Positions 1 to 6,338 of a stretch of 8,494 bases of DNA are shown one piece after another. Below the pieces are notes generated by a model. That model saw only the letters and a list, made by a program, of their open reading frames with translations. It was not told where the DNA came from and made no database searches. Every line of letters starts with the position of its first letter. Within the stretch, counting starts at the first letter, position 1. The position numbers and the translations under genes were made by a program. Origin of the DNA: an uncultured Oscillospiraceae bacterium. GTDB taxonomy: Bacteria > Bacillota > Clostridia > Oscillospirales > Oscillospiraceae. The stretch covers positions 1 through 8,494 of the forward strand of contig CALDMA010000134.1 of NCBI GenBank assembly GCA_937915075.1, read 5' to 3'.

Positions 1-1
1 T

Positions 2-142
2 CGCATCTTCTTGCACTTCAAAAGCGGCACTTTAACCGAGGTTGAACGTGGTGAAAATCCTGCGTTACCGGTGAAGATTATCCGAGAAAATATGAATTTG
101 GAAGCGCCGCTCTTAGCAGGATTGCTTGGGAAACTGACCTAG
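2..142 (+). CDS. C-terminal fragment of an unrecognised protein (partial at window start)
   Basis: An open frame enters from the left edge and ends at a TAG at 140-142, giving 46 residues that begin RIFLHFKSGTLTEVERG and end in a leucine-rich tail (LEAPLLAGLLGKLT). I do not recognise the family. The strand-like start with the pattern IxxHFKSG faintly resembles the last beta strand of some large serine recombinases, but the tail that follows is not typical of them, so this is only a weak suggestion. Composition is protein-like (charged and hydrophobic residues alternate, with no runs of rare residues). It is followed by more than 700 bp without an intact gene, so it may be the end of a real gene or part of the same decayed stretch. 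Confidence 0.4.
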   Translation, partial: RIFLHFKSGTLTEVERGENPALPVKIIRENMNLEAPLLAGLLGKLT

Positions 143-159
143 TGAGAGAAAGAATGGTA

Positions 160-180
160 GCTAACGAATAATTCGTCAGC
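160..180. repeat. 21-bp quasi-palindrome
   Basis: GCTAACGAAT (160-169) is mirrored by ATTCGTCAGC (171-180) around a single central A, with one mismatch in ten pairs. It lies 18 bp past the stop codon at 140-142. With no T-run after it, it is a poor terminator. Its shape suits a dimeric DNA-binding protein or a recombination site, but nothing nearby decides between these. Confidence 0.35.
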
Positions 181-301
181 AACAAACTACCTGAACATGG
201 CCTGATCAGAGTCGGCGAGACATCGTGCCAATAGTCAATGAATTATTAGAAGACAACAGCCTATAGTTGGTTGAGCATCACAAATCCGGAGCATGAATAA
301 C

Positions 302-344
302 AAAAAAGTACGGGCAGGGCGTATCGCGCTGTTCGTACTTTTTT
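302..344. terminator. Strong bidirectional-type hairpin terminator
   Basis: The left arm begins AAAAAAGTACG (302-312) and the right arm is CGTACTTTTTT (334-344). The stem continues inward with wobble and Watson-Crick pairs, one G-G mismatch at 318/328, and a GCG-TAT-CGC tip at 319-327. It has an A-run on the left and a T-run on the right, so it can end transcription from either side. It would insulate the SLH operon from the partial gene at the left edge. Confidence 0.85.
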
Positions 345-372
345 GTGTGAGATAATACTATGGTGGATATAA

Positions 373-510
373 AAACGTGCCAAACTATGTACAAATGAAG
401 GCTATATGGCTTATTCCTCTGAAGAAGCGGTAGTCGGCTGGAAGCAAAAATTGAAAGTCCGCATAGCACTCACAGAAAGCACAGCAGGCTGTCCAACAGG
501 GCCTCTATAG
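373..510 (+). pseudogene. Short coding-like fragment, unknown
   Basis: This open stretch runs from just after a TAA at 370-372 to a TAG at 508-510. From an ATG at 406 it would encode 34 residues beginning MAYSSEEAVVGWKQKLKVR, with a modest GAAGG (397-401) four bases upstream. The first half looks like real protein and the second half does not. It overlaps the next fragment in another frame, so a frameshifted remnant is more likely than a small gene. No family is recognised. Confidence 0.25.
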
Positions 511-784
511 AGCAAAAGGTGGAGCGATCCACCAGCGCAGTATGGTGGAGGTATCCGCTCTTACAATGATGTTGACCGCAGCAAAGGCATCGGCACAGTC
601 AATGATGATCGCAGACAGCGGATGAACTTCATAAGGAACGAACTGGATTTTACAGGATACTTACACAGCCCTGGTAGAAGGATCAGCCGAATTACACTAT
701 AAAATAAGTGTTCCCTATGAAGTCAAAAAGGAAAAGTCGGAGGTGAAGTCAACCATAGAGGTGGAAACGCATCAGATTCAGTAG
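467..784 (+). pseudogene. Decayed reading frame with two in-frame stops
   Basis: One frame reads continuously from 467 to a TAG at 782-784 except for two closely spaced stops, TGA at 623-625 and TAA at 632-634. The first part (52 residues) includes KAQQAVQQGLYRAKGGAI and a methionine- and alanine-rich helical stretch. The second part (49 residues) ends with HYKISVPYEVKKEKSEVKST and looks beta-rich and charged, as in a soluble protein. Both halves have protein-like composition and share the frame, which suggests a former ~105-residue gene or the 3' end of one, broken by mutation. No start codon with a good ribosome site is visible. I do not recognise the family. Chance cannot be excluded for fragments this short. 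Confidence 0.3.
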
Positions 785-795
785 ATGCAAAAATG

Positions 796-846
796 ATGGA
801 TCCGCTTAACGAAAATACACAGACAATTATTGCTTCTGGGATCCAT
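796..846. repeat. 8-bp inverted repeat in leader of SLH operon
   Basis: ATGGATCC (796-803) and GGATCCAT (839-846) are perfect inverted copies separated by 35 bp, with the second copy 13 bp before the GGAGG ribosome site. Each arm also contains a GGATCC palindrome. A weak promoter-like pair lies between the arms: TTAACG at 806-811 and TATTGC at 828-833, with 16 bp between. The arms could be paired operator half-sites or a leader stem. Neither use is proven. Confidence 0.4.
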
Positions 847-859
847 GCATGAAAACAAC

Positions 860-864
860 GGAGG
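860..864 (+). promoter_or_regulatory. Ribosome site GGAGG, sets start of SLH gene
   Basis: GGAGG sits 7 bases before the ATG at 872. The earlier in-frame ATGs at 830 and 845 have no such site, and the protein from 872 begins directly with a signal peptide. The start at 872 is therefore preferred. Confidence 0.85.
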
Positions 865-871
865 TAGTTTT

Positions 872-1837
872 ATGAAAAGATGGAGGACAATACTGCTTTT
901 TCTCCTATTGGTTGGCATCTTATCCTGTAGTGCCCTGGCGGTAGAAAGCAATGTCAGCACATCAATTGAGGGTGGAACGCTTAAACTCAATATAGCCGAA
1001 ATTGATACAACAGACAGAAGCCAGTTTTTGTCTGTTGCGATTATTCGAAGCGCTGCAATAAATGCGCCGACTACTGAAGATATCATCTATGCGAATACAG
1101 TTTACACAGATGGGCAGTCTTCTCTTGCGCTTAATATTCAAATCGGGAATATTAATGTCTACAATTACCACCTGATCATCCGGGACAAGACTGGAATGAT
1201 TGCCTATTCACAGCCGCTAGCTGTGCAACATAACTCTACTGGCGGAAACACATCTGGCAAAGTAGACGAGCCCGAAAAGGGAATGAAGACTTTTGATGAT
1301 GTGTCAAAATCACACTGGGCTGCAAAGGACATTGCTTTTGTCACCAGCCACGGTCTTTTCTTTGGGACCAGCGAAAAGACGTTTTCTCCCGAAGCGCCAA
1401 TGACCCGTGCCCAATTGGTTACGGTACTACACCGAATGGCCGGTACACCCGCAGCGAATAGTGCTGCGCCTTTTGCGGATGTTCACCAGAGTGATTATTA
1501 TGCCTCTGCCGTTGCTTGGGCTACAGAGAATGGAATTTCAAAGGGATTTAGTGCGGAGATATTTGGAGGAAATAACACAATTACTCGCGAGCAGTTTGCG
1601 ACATTTATGTATCGCTATGCGGCACAGCAAGGTCTGGATGTAACACAGCGTGCAGATTTGTCCAATTATACTGACTTCGGATCTGTTTCCGCCTATGCCA
1701 GGGACGCCATGGCTTGGGCAAACGCCGTTGGCCTGATCAAAGGAACAGGAAACGGACTGCTTGCGCCACAGGCACAGGCAACACGCAGCCAGGTGGCGGC
1801 GGTTATGGCAAGATTTTTTGAGTATCAGGCGAGATGA
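872..1837 (+). CDS. Secreted S-layer homology (SLH) domain protein
   Basis: A 321-residue exported wall-binding protein. Residues 1-23 form a signal peptide: a KRWR start, a hydrophobic core, then SALA followed by VE as a type I cleavage site. Residues ~24-120 look like a small beta-rich domain that I do not recognise. A Ser/Thr/Gly/Lys-rich linker follows. Three SLH domains fill the C-terminus at about 139-191, 201-252 and 265-318. Their TRAE-type motifs are MTRAQ, ITREQ and ATRSQ, at about 177-181, 237-241 and 303-307. SLH triplets in Bacillota typically bind pyruvylated secondary cell-wall polymer. The wall-binding role is established for the family; its use here is inferred. The gene lies 8 bp before the phosphoesterase gene and almost certainly shares its mRNA, so it may anchor that enzyme. 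It has no catalytic domain. The cysteine at 19 lacks a good lipobox, so a lipoprotein is unlikely. Confidence 0.93.
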   Translation: MKRWRTILLFLLLVGILSCSALAVESNVSTSIEGGTLKLNIAEIDTTDRSQFLSVAIIRSAAINAPTTEDIIYANTVYTDGQSSLALNIQIGNINVYNYHLIIRDKTGMIAYSQPLAVQHNSTGGNTSGKVDEPEKGMKTFDDVSKSHWAAKDIAFVTSHGLFFGTSEKTFSPEAPMTRAQLVTVLHRMAGTPAANSAAPFADVHQSDYYASAVAWATENGISKGFSAEIFGGNNTITREQFATFMYRYAAQQGLDVTQRADLSNYTDFGSVSAYARDAMAWANAVGLIKGTGNGLLAPQAQATRSQVAAVMARFFEYQAR

Positions 1838-1839
1838 GG
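1836..1839 (+). promoter_or_regulatory. Ribosome site GAGG, sets start of phosphoesterase gene
   Basis: GAGG overlaps the stop codon of the SLH gene and is 6 bases before the ATG at 1846. An alternative ATG at 1834 overlaps the upstream stop as ATGA but lacks a comparable site, and would add four residues ahead of the signal peptide. Either start implies translational coupling of the two genes. Confidence 0.7.
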
Positions 1840-1845
1840 TGCACA

Positions 1846-4800
1846 ATGAAAACCATAAGGCAAATATCAAAACAAATCACATCGATGCTTTTGGCACTTG
1901 TTCTGACGCTTTCCCTTGGGACAACTGCTTTTGCCGCTTCAGAGACTGGAAACAATACTTCGGAAATTGTCAGTGTGACCAAAATCGATCCTTCTGACAT
2001 GCATGATGGCGACTACTACATCCTGTCCATGTCCGGAATCAACTGTGGGAACAATTGCCTTCAGAACCATGGTAATAGCGGCGGAACGTTCGCTATGAGC
2101 AATGACCGAAACGGCTATACCTACGGTGACAAGGATCCCTATATTCTCGATCATATTTCCTTCGATGGCACGGTGAATACCGCCACGGCAAGCATGGTCT
2201 GGAAGTACGAAAGCTATAACGGCGGTTACAGTTTTCAGGCATATTCCGCAGAGGGGCCGAACAACTATCTGAACATTGTCAACGGTGAGAGCAAGACAGC
2301 AAACAAAGCTGACCTTACGCTGGGCGCCCAACAGTCTCTGAATATTACTGCTTCCGGAGAGACCATCACGATCTCGTTGGGCAACTATAATGTCCGCTTT
2401 ACAGGCGGACGCGGCGCCGGATTTGAGGCAGGGAATAGCCCCAATACTGTTAACTTCGCCATTTATAAAGTAACTTTCCGGGGCGATACTCCAAGTGAGG
2501 GAGATGATACGCCTAAGATTACTTCTGTGACTCAAATCGCCTCTTCCGAGTTGAAAGACGGAGGCTATTATGTTCTGGCTGTAGCAAATGTCAATTGCCG
2601 ATACAACGGTGCAAAATGCCTGCACGAGGACCACAAAAGTGTAAACACAACCTACGCTATGAGCAGCAAGCGCAACAGTTATGACTATGAATCCAAGCCG
2701 GCAGCATATATTCTGGATCATGAGAGTTACGATGGCTCAGCAGAAAAGACCACCGCTGATCTGATTTGGAAATACGAAAGCTATAACGGAGGTTACAGCT
2801 TTCAAGCCTATTCCGTTCAGGGTGAATACAGCTATCTGAACATCACACAGCGCGATTCCTATCACGATTTGACTCTGGGTGCTCAGCAGGCACTTAGCGT
2901 GACGCCAACCGGAACCGATACAATTAAAATCTCTCTGGATAACTACAATGTCCGGTTCACCTCTATCACCGGCGGCGGCTATCAGGCAGGCACCGGCACC
3001 AACTCCCTGGACTTCATGATCTATGAAGTGACTTTCGAAAATGATACACCGAGTGGTGGAGAACCGGGCGGTGGAGAGACGGAACCGCAGGTTGTCACGA
3101 AAATCTCTGGAAATGATATTGAATCCGGCGGCATGTACCTCTTCTCCATGCCGAATATCCAATCCAGCTTTGGCGTCGGATCCTCCCCGGCTCTCTCTAA
3201 TCTGGGCAACGGCTACGATAAGAACAATGCGCGAATTGCCTCTCCTTTTGATGGTACTGCAAACACGGTCTATGAGAACGTAATCTGGCAGGTAAAGGAA
3301 TATGGCGACGGTTACAGTCTAAAGGCCTACTCTGTGGAGGGCGAAAACGCCTTCTTGAATTTCGCGGAAGGCAATTTGGATGGAAATAATACAGAGGCCG
3401 CCCTGACCCTGGGTACAGAGCAGGAGCTGACGCTGACTGTGAGAGACGATGGTTGCGTCAGAATCAGTTATATGATCGACGGCATCACATACAATCTGCG
3501 ATTTACCGGCGGCCACGGAAAGGGCTATGAGGCGGATGTGGCGGAAGTCAGCAACTATTTTAATGTGTATGCTGTCGATGTAAGTAAGCTTCCCCAAATT
3601 AAAGACGAGGAAGAAGACCGTGAGGCCCCGCTCTATACCATTGCAGCCTTAACGGACATGCATATTGATTATGGCCTGGAGAAGCAGGACGATGTCATCC
3701 GCCAGGTGACTCGACAGGCGTTGGAAACCATCAAAGAAAAGGAAGACCCTGACATGGTCCTATCCGGAGGAGATATGACCAGCACCAACGGCAGCACGGC
3801 ACCCTGGGACATGAAGGTGTATAACAAGGCCGTTCAGCAGTTAACACAGGCTTTGTCCGGTGCCAGCAAGGATGGCAAAGTTCTCTACGTCAACGGCAAC
3901 CACGATTACCAAATTGGCGGTACTGCCTACAATTCCGGTGCGTATATCGACAGCACCATGCGAAACGGGGTGGGGAACTACACCGATGTCCTCTATGAGG
4001 ACGCAGAGCGTCAGTCCAATCTGCTGGCGTACTATTACTACATTGACGGCATCCATTACATCGGCCTGAATACCCCCTATAACGGCGATGATGCAATTAG
4101 CGGCTATCTCTATACTGAAAACTCTATCAACTGGGTAGAGGATAAGCTAAGGAGCATCCCGAATGATGATCTGATTATCTTTTTGGCACACTATCCACTG
4201 CAGGATTCCAGGGGCATCACCGCTGCCAGCAAGGGCCTGAGCGACAGTAACGGCGCAAATACACGGCTAAAGCAAATTCTGCTAAACTACCCAAATCTGA
4301 TTTATCTTTACGGTCACGACCACGGCGGCTCCTTTATTGAGAAGGACACTTTCGAGCGAGTAACCGCCTACAATGCCGATGGATCCATTGAAGCCAATAG
4401 TGACAAACGAGCCACCGGGTTTACCTCCAGTTTCATGGGTTCCCTGAGCTACTATAATAATCGCTACAACAGCGGCTGGCTCTCTGCCGCACAGCCTCAG
4501 GTGGTTCAGGTGTTGATGGTCTACATCTATGCGGATCATGTGGATCTACAGATGAAAAACTATGGAAATCAGGCGGGCATTCGCCGGTATCCATCTTCGT
4601 ACACCATCCCCTTGGTAAAGAGTATTACATCCGAAGTCTATCAAATCAATGCGGCCGAGGGCGTTATTTCCGGCGTGTCCCACAATACTACTGTGTCGGA
4701 GTTTTTATCCAACCTGGAGGATAACGAGAACCTTAGGGTGGTAGATTTCGGCGGCAATGTCATCACCGATACCACCCGGGAGGTGCGCTCGGACATGAAG

Positions 4801-6138
4801 GTCCGGTATCTTCTGGGCGAGTCAGCGGCGGCGGAACTCACTATAAGGGTTGACCGGGCGGCGGAGTCTGACATGCCGTATACTGTGGAAGCCGTTGCGA
4901 TGCAGGATGTTAACGGCCAGCGAGTCTGTGCTTTGAGAAACGCCGATGCCATCACCAGCATTACCGTACATGCCAATGATAGCGATGCGGGCGCGGCCAC
5001 CGCAATTGTGGGAATTTATGATGCGGACGGCCAATTGGTCCGCTCTGCACAGACTGTGATCAATGGGAGTGGTACATATGACATCTCTCTGCCCCTGTCC
5101 GATCTTCCCACCGACATTACCTGGCGCACGGTGATCTATAGCTCTTTGACTACGATGACCGCTGCCTCTTACCCCCTAACGAGCGATGACGACCGATACG
5201 CACTAACTACCACAGCTACCTCCGCACAGACTGAGCTAGTGGCCGGCGTAGACCAGCGGGAGAAGAAGCTGGTAGTGTTTAACCAGACCAGCGAGGACTG
5301 GAACGATAATTCTTCTGTGGTTTGGAAGTGGACGCCTACTGTGTCCAACGGCTACGACAACGCCTCCGCTTACGGTAACGCCTCCGACGCCAAGCTACGC
5401 TACAGCGATTACTACGGTGGCTATGTGGTGGTTACCACATCCTCTGGCGGCTTTGTGGGAATTGTGGACTATGAGACCGGAGAGAGTCTGTATTCCAGGA
5501 ACAACGCCTATGACGGAAACCTCCACGCTACTGAATTGTTGCCGGACGGAAACCTGGTGGTTGCCGGCAGCACCGGTAACTCTGTCACAGTCTTTGCATC
5601 CTCGCAGGGTGACGGAGATGGTTATTATAAAAAGTACACCTTTGAGGACGCCCATGGCCTGCTATGGGATCCCGATCTGGAGGTGCTCTGGGCCTTGGGT
5701 GGTTCGCAGCTGACTGCCTACAAACTGACAGGTACGCAAGCAATGCCTGAACTGGAACAGCAGGCAGAGCTGACCTTTGATTTACCCACGAGTGGCGGCC
5801 ACGACCTCTATCCTGTCTATGGACAGGAGAACAAGTTCTGGGTCACCACGGTCTCTGGCCTGTACCAGTTCGACACCGATACGGGGAGCTTTGCCGCCTA
5901 TGACGAGGATGGAGCGAATGGGATAAATGTGAGAGACATCAAGTCCATCGGAAACCAGCCCTATTCTGACACTATTGTTCGTGCCGTAGCGGATGCGGGA
6001 AATGATTATGCCATCTGGTGCACCGATACGATTGAACTGTTTATCCCCCAAGGAAATGGCGCCTGGCAATTGGTCAGAAAGACTGTCGCCAGTGATGACT
6101 ACTATAAGGATCGCGTCTGGCACTACAAGTACCAGTAA
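1846..6138 (+). CDS. Large secreted multidomain calcineurin-like metallophosphoesterase
   Basis: A 1430-residue exported enzyme. Residues 1-31 are a signal peptide ending TAFA. Three tandem ~170-residue repeats follow at about 41-211, 225-397 and 416-579, joined by short acidic or Gly-rich linkers. The metallophosphoesterase domain spans ~595-925 with every expected metal motif: D604-x-H606, G642-D643, G684-N-H-D687, H782 and G823-H-D-H826. Residues ~929-1003 form a small module (VSHNTTVSEFLSNL) of a kind common in clostridial surface proteins. About 1012-1111 looks Ig-like. About 1126-1430 resembles the beta-propeller family DUF6528 (LVAGVDQREKKLVVFNQ, then W-rich strands). Secreted members of this superfamily cleave phosphomonoesters or phosphodiesters; the substrate here cannot be told. 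No SLH, LPXTG, lipobox or C-terminal membrane segment is visible, so retention may depend on the SLH neighbour. The domain calls are strong for the phosphoesterase, moderate for the propeller and only descriptive for the repeats. Confidence 0.93.
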   Translation: MKTIRQISKQITSMLLALVLTLSLGTTAFAASETGNNTSEIVSVTKIDPSDMHDGDYYILSMSGINCGNNCLQNHGNSGGTFAMSNDRNGYTYGDKDPYILDHISFDGTVNTATASMVWKYESYNGGYSFQAYSAEGPNNYLNIVNGESKTANKADLTLGAQQSLNITASGETITISLGNYNVRFTGGRGAGFEAGNSPNTVNFAIYKVTFRGDTPSEGDDTPKITSVTQIASSELKDGGYYVLAVANVNCRYNGAKCLHEDHKSVNTTYAMSSKRNSYDYESKPAAYILDHESYDGSAEKTTADLIWKYESYNGGYSFQAYSVQGEYSYLNITQRDSYHDLTLGAQQALSVTPTGTDTIKISLDNYNVRFTSITGGGYQAGTGTNSLDFMIYEVTFENDTPSGGEPGGGETEPQVVTKISGNDIESGGMYLFSMPNIQSSFGVGSSPALSNLGNGYDKNNARIASPFDGTANTVYENVIWQVKEYGDGYSLKAYSVEGENAFLNFAEGNLDGNNTEAALTLGTEQELTLTVRDDGCVRISYMIDGITYNLRFTGGHGKGYEADVAEVSNYFNVYAVDVSKLPQIKDEEEDREAPLYTIAALTDMHIDYGLEKQDDVIRQVTRQALETIKEKEDPDMVLSGGDMTSTNGSTAPWDMKVYNKAVQQLTQALSGASKDGKVLYVNGNHDYQIGGTAYNSGAYIDSTMRNGVGNYTDVLYEDAERQSNLLAYYYYIDGIHYIGLNTPYNGDDAISGYLYTENSINWVEDKLRSIPNDDLIIFLAHYPLQDSRGITAASKGLSDSNGANTRLKQILLNYPNLIYLYGHDHGGSFIEKDTFERVTAYNADGSIEANSDKRATGFTSSFMGSLSYYNNRYNSGWLSAAQPQVVQVLMVYIYADHVDLQMKNYGNQAGIRRYPSSYTIPLVKSITSEVYQINAAEGVISGVSHNTTVSEFLSNLEDNENLRVVDFGGNVITDTTREVRSDMKVRYLLGESAAAELTIRVDRAAESDMPYTVEAVAMQDVNGQRVCALRNADAITSITVHANDSDAGAATAIVGIYDADGQLVRSAQTVINGSGTYDISLPLSDLPTDITWRTVIYSSLTTMTAASYPLTSDDDRYALTTTATSAQTELVAGVDQREKKLVVFNQTSEDWNDNSSVVWKWTPTVSNGYDNASAYGNASDAKLRYSDYYGGYVVVTTSSGGFVGIVDYETGESLYSRNNAYDGNLHATELLPDGNLVVAGSTGNSVTVFASSQGDGDGYYKKYTFEDAHGLLWDPDLEVLWALGGSQLTAYKLTGTQAMPELEQQAELTFDLPTSGGHDLYPVYGQENKFWVTTVSGLYQFDTDTGSFAAYDEDGANGINVRDIKSIGNQPYSDTIVRAVADAGNDYAIWCTDTIELFIPQGNGAWQLVRKTVASDDYYKDRVWHYKYQ
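1966..2478 (+). repeat. Tandem domain repeat 1 of the phosphoesterase (residues 41-211)
   Basis: A beta-rich module that opens VTKIDPSDMHDGDYYILSM, has a central WKYESYNGGYSFQAYS (119-134), then YLN, LTLGAQQ and NVRFTGG, and ends FAIYKVTF. A Cys/His cluster near its start has C67, C71 and H75. It resembles carbohydrate- or ligand-binding modules of Gram-positive surface proteins, but I cannot name the family. Confidence 0.85.
2518..3036 (+). repeat. Tandem domain repeat 2 of the phosphoesterase (residues 225-397)
   Basis: The closest copy to repeat 1. The 16 residues WKYESYNGGYSFQAYS at 308-323 are identical to repeat 1, and the DNA beneath them is also nearly the same. LTLGAQQ and NVRFT recur. 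Its Cys/His cluster is laid out differently, with C251, C258, H260 and H263. A recent duplication or gene conversion of part of the module is likely. Confidence 0.85.
3091..3582 (+). repeat. Tandem domain repeat 3 of the phosphoesterase (residues 416-579)
   Basis: A more diverged copy. It keeps the order VTKISGNDIESGGMYLFSM, IWQVKEYGDGYSLKAYS (480-496), LTLGTEQ, NLRFTGG and FNVYAV. It lacks the Cys/His cluster of repeats 1 and 2, having QSSFGVGS there instead. It leads through an acidic linker (KDEEEDRE, 586-593) into the catalytic domain. Confidence 0.8.
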
Positions 6139-6161
6139 TCCATGTGAGTTATCTTTGTAAC

Positions 6162-6194
6162 GAAGGCGGTACTCATGATGAGAGTACCGCCTTC
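6162..6194 (+). terminator. Hairpin terminator after the SLH-phosphoesterase operon
   Basis: GAAGGCGGTACTC (6162-6174) pairs perfectly over 13 bp with GAGTACCGCCTTC (6182-6194) around a 7-base loop. It lies 23 bases past the stop codon. The tail that follows (ATCTATATTCT) is AT-rich but is not a clean T-run, so termination may be partial, or the hairpin may also protect the 3' end of the mRNA. Confidence 0.75.
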
Positions 6195-6293
6195 ATCTAT
6201 ATTCTGCGATTATTAAACGACAAAATATGCTTAACCATGACCTGCAATGGATCAGATTGATTTTGGCTAACCGGATGTGTTATTGTATGACTG

Positions 6294-6302
6294 TGTTACA
6301 AT
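6294..6302 (+). promoter_or_regulatory. Extended -10 promoter for the DUF4317 gene
   Basis: TGT followed by TACAAT (6297-6302) forms an extended -10 element 36 bases before the start codon. No good -35 lies at the expected spacing, which fits the extended -10 class. A weaker alternative is TTGATT (6257-6262) with TATTGT (6281-6286), 18 bp apart. TGTTAC (6294-6299) and GTAACA (6310-6315) form a 6-bp inverted repeat overlapping the -10, a possible operator. Confidence 0.5.
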
Positions 6303-6338
6303 CTCCGTCGTAACAATCGCAATGGGAAAGGATCGACT

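Larger units (their letters stand above)
143..871. other. Long intergenic stretch with terminator, broken frames and leader
   Basis: No intact gene is visible in these ~730 bases. The stretch contains a quasi-palindrome at 160-180, a strong hairpin terminator at 302-344, short coding-like frames broken by stops at 373-784, and a leader with an 8-bp inverted repeat before the ribosome site of the SLH gene. Between 185 and 290 there are further short coding-like fragments in different frames, for example one reading IVPIVNELLEDNSL, each ended by a stop. The overall impression is degraded accessory DNA. The 63-residue minus-strand frame at 278-469 overlaps the terminator and has no convincing ribosome site, so it is not called. 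Confidence 0.5.

Noticed and set aside
1..142. Left partial gene as a serine recombinase, implying a mobile element border
   Set aside because: Only a weak strand-like similarity (FKSG) in 46 residues. No catalytic or zinc-ribbon part is visible and no attachment-site pair was found.
278..469. 63-residue minus-strand open frame
   Set aside because: It crosses the strong hairpin terminator at 302-344 and has no convincing start signal.
872..960. SLH protein as a lipoprotein (Cys at residue 19)
   Set aside because: The residues before the cysteine (ILS) are a poor lipobox, while ALA at 21-23 gives a standard type I signal peptidase site.
1939..2721. 260-residue minus-strand open frame
   Set aside because: It lies wholly inside the well-supported phosphoesterase gene, has no ribosome site and its composition is that of an antisense frame opposite beta-rich repeats.
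1966..3582. Regularly spaced repeats considered as CRISPR-like
   Set aside because: They are ~170-codon in-frame protein repeats of varying sequence, not short identical direct repeats with unique spacers. No CRISPR array is present in the window.
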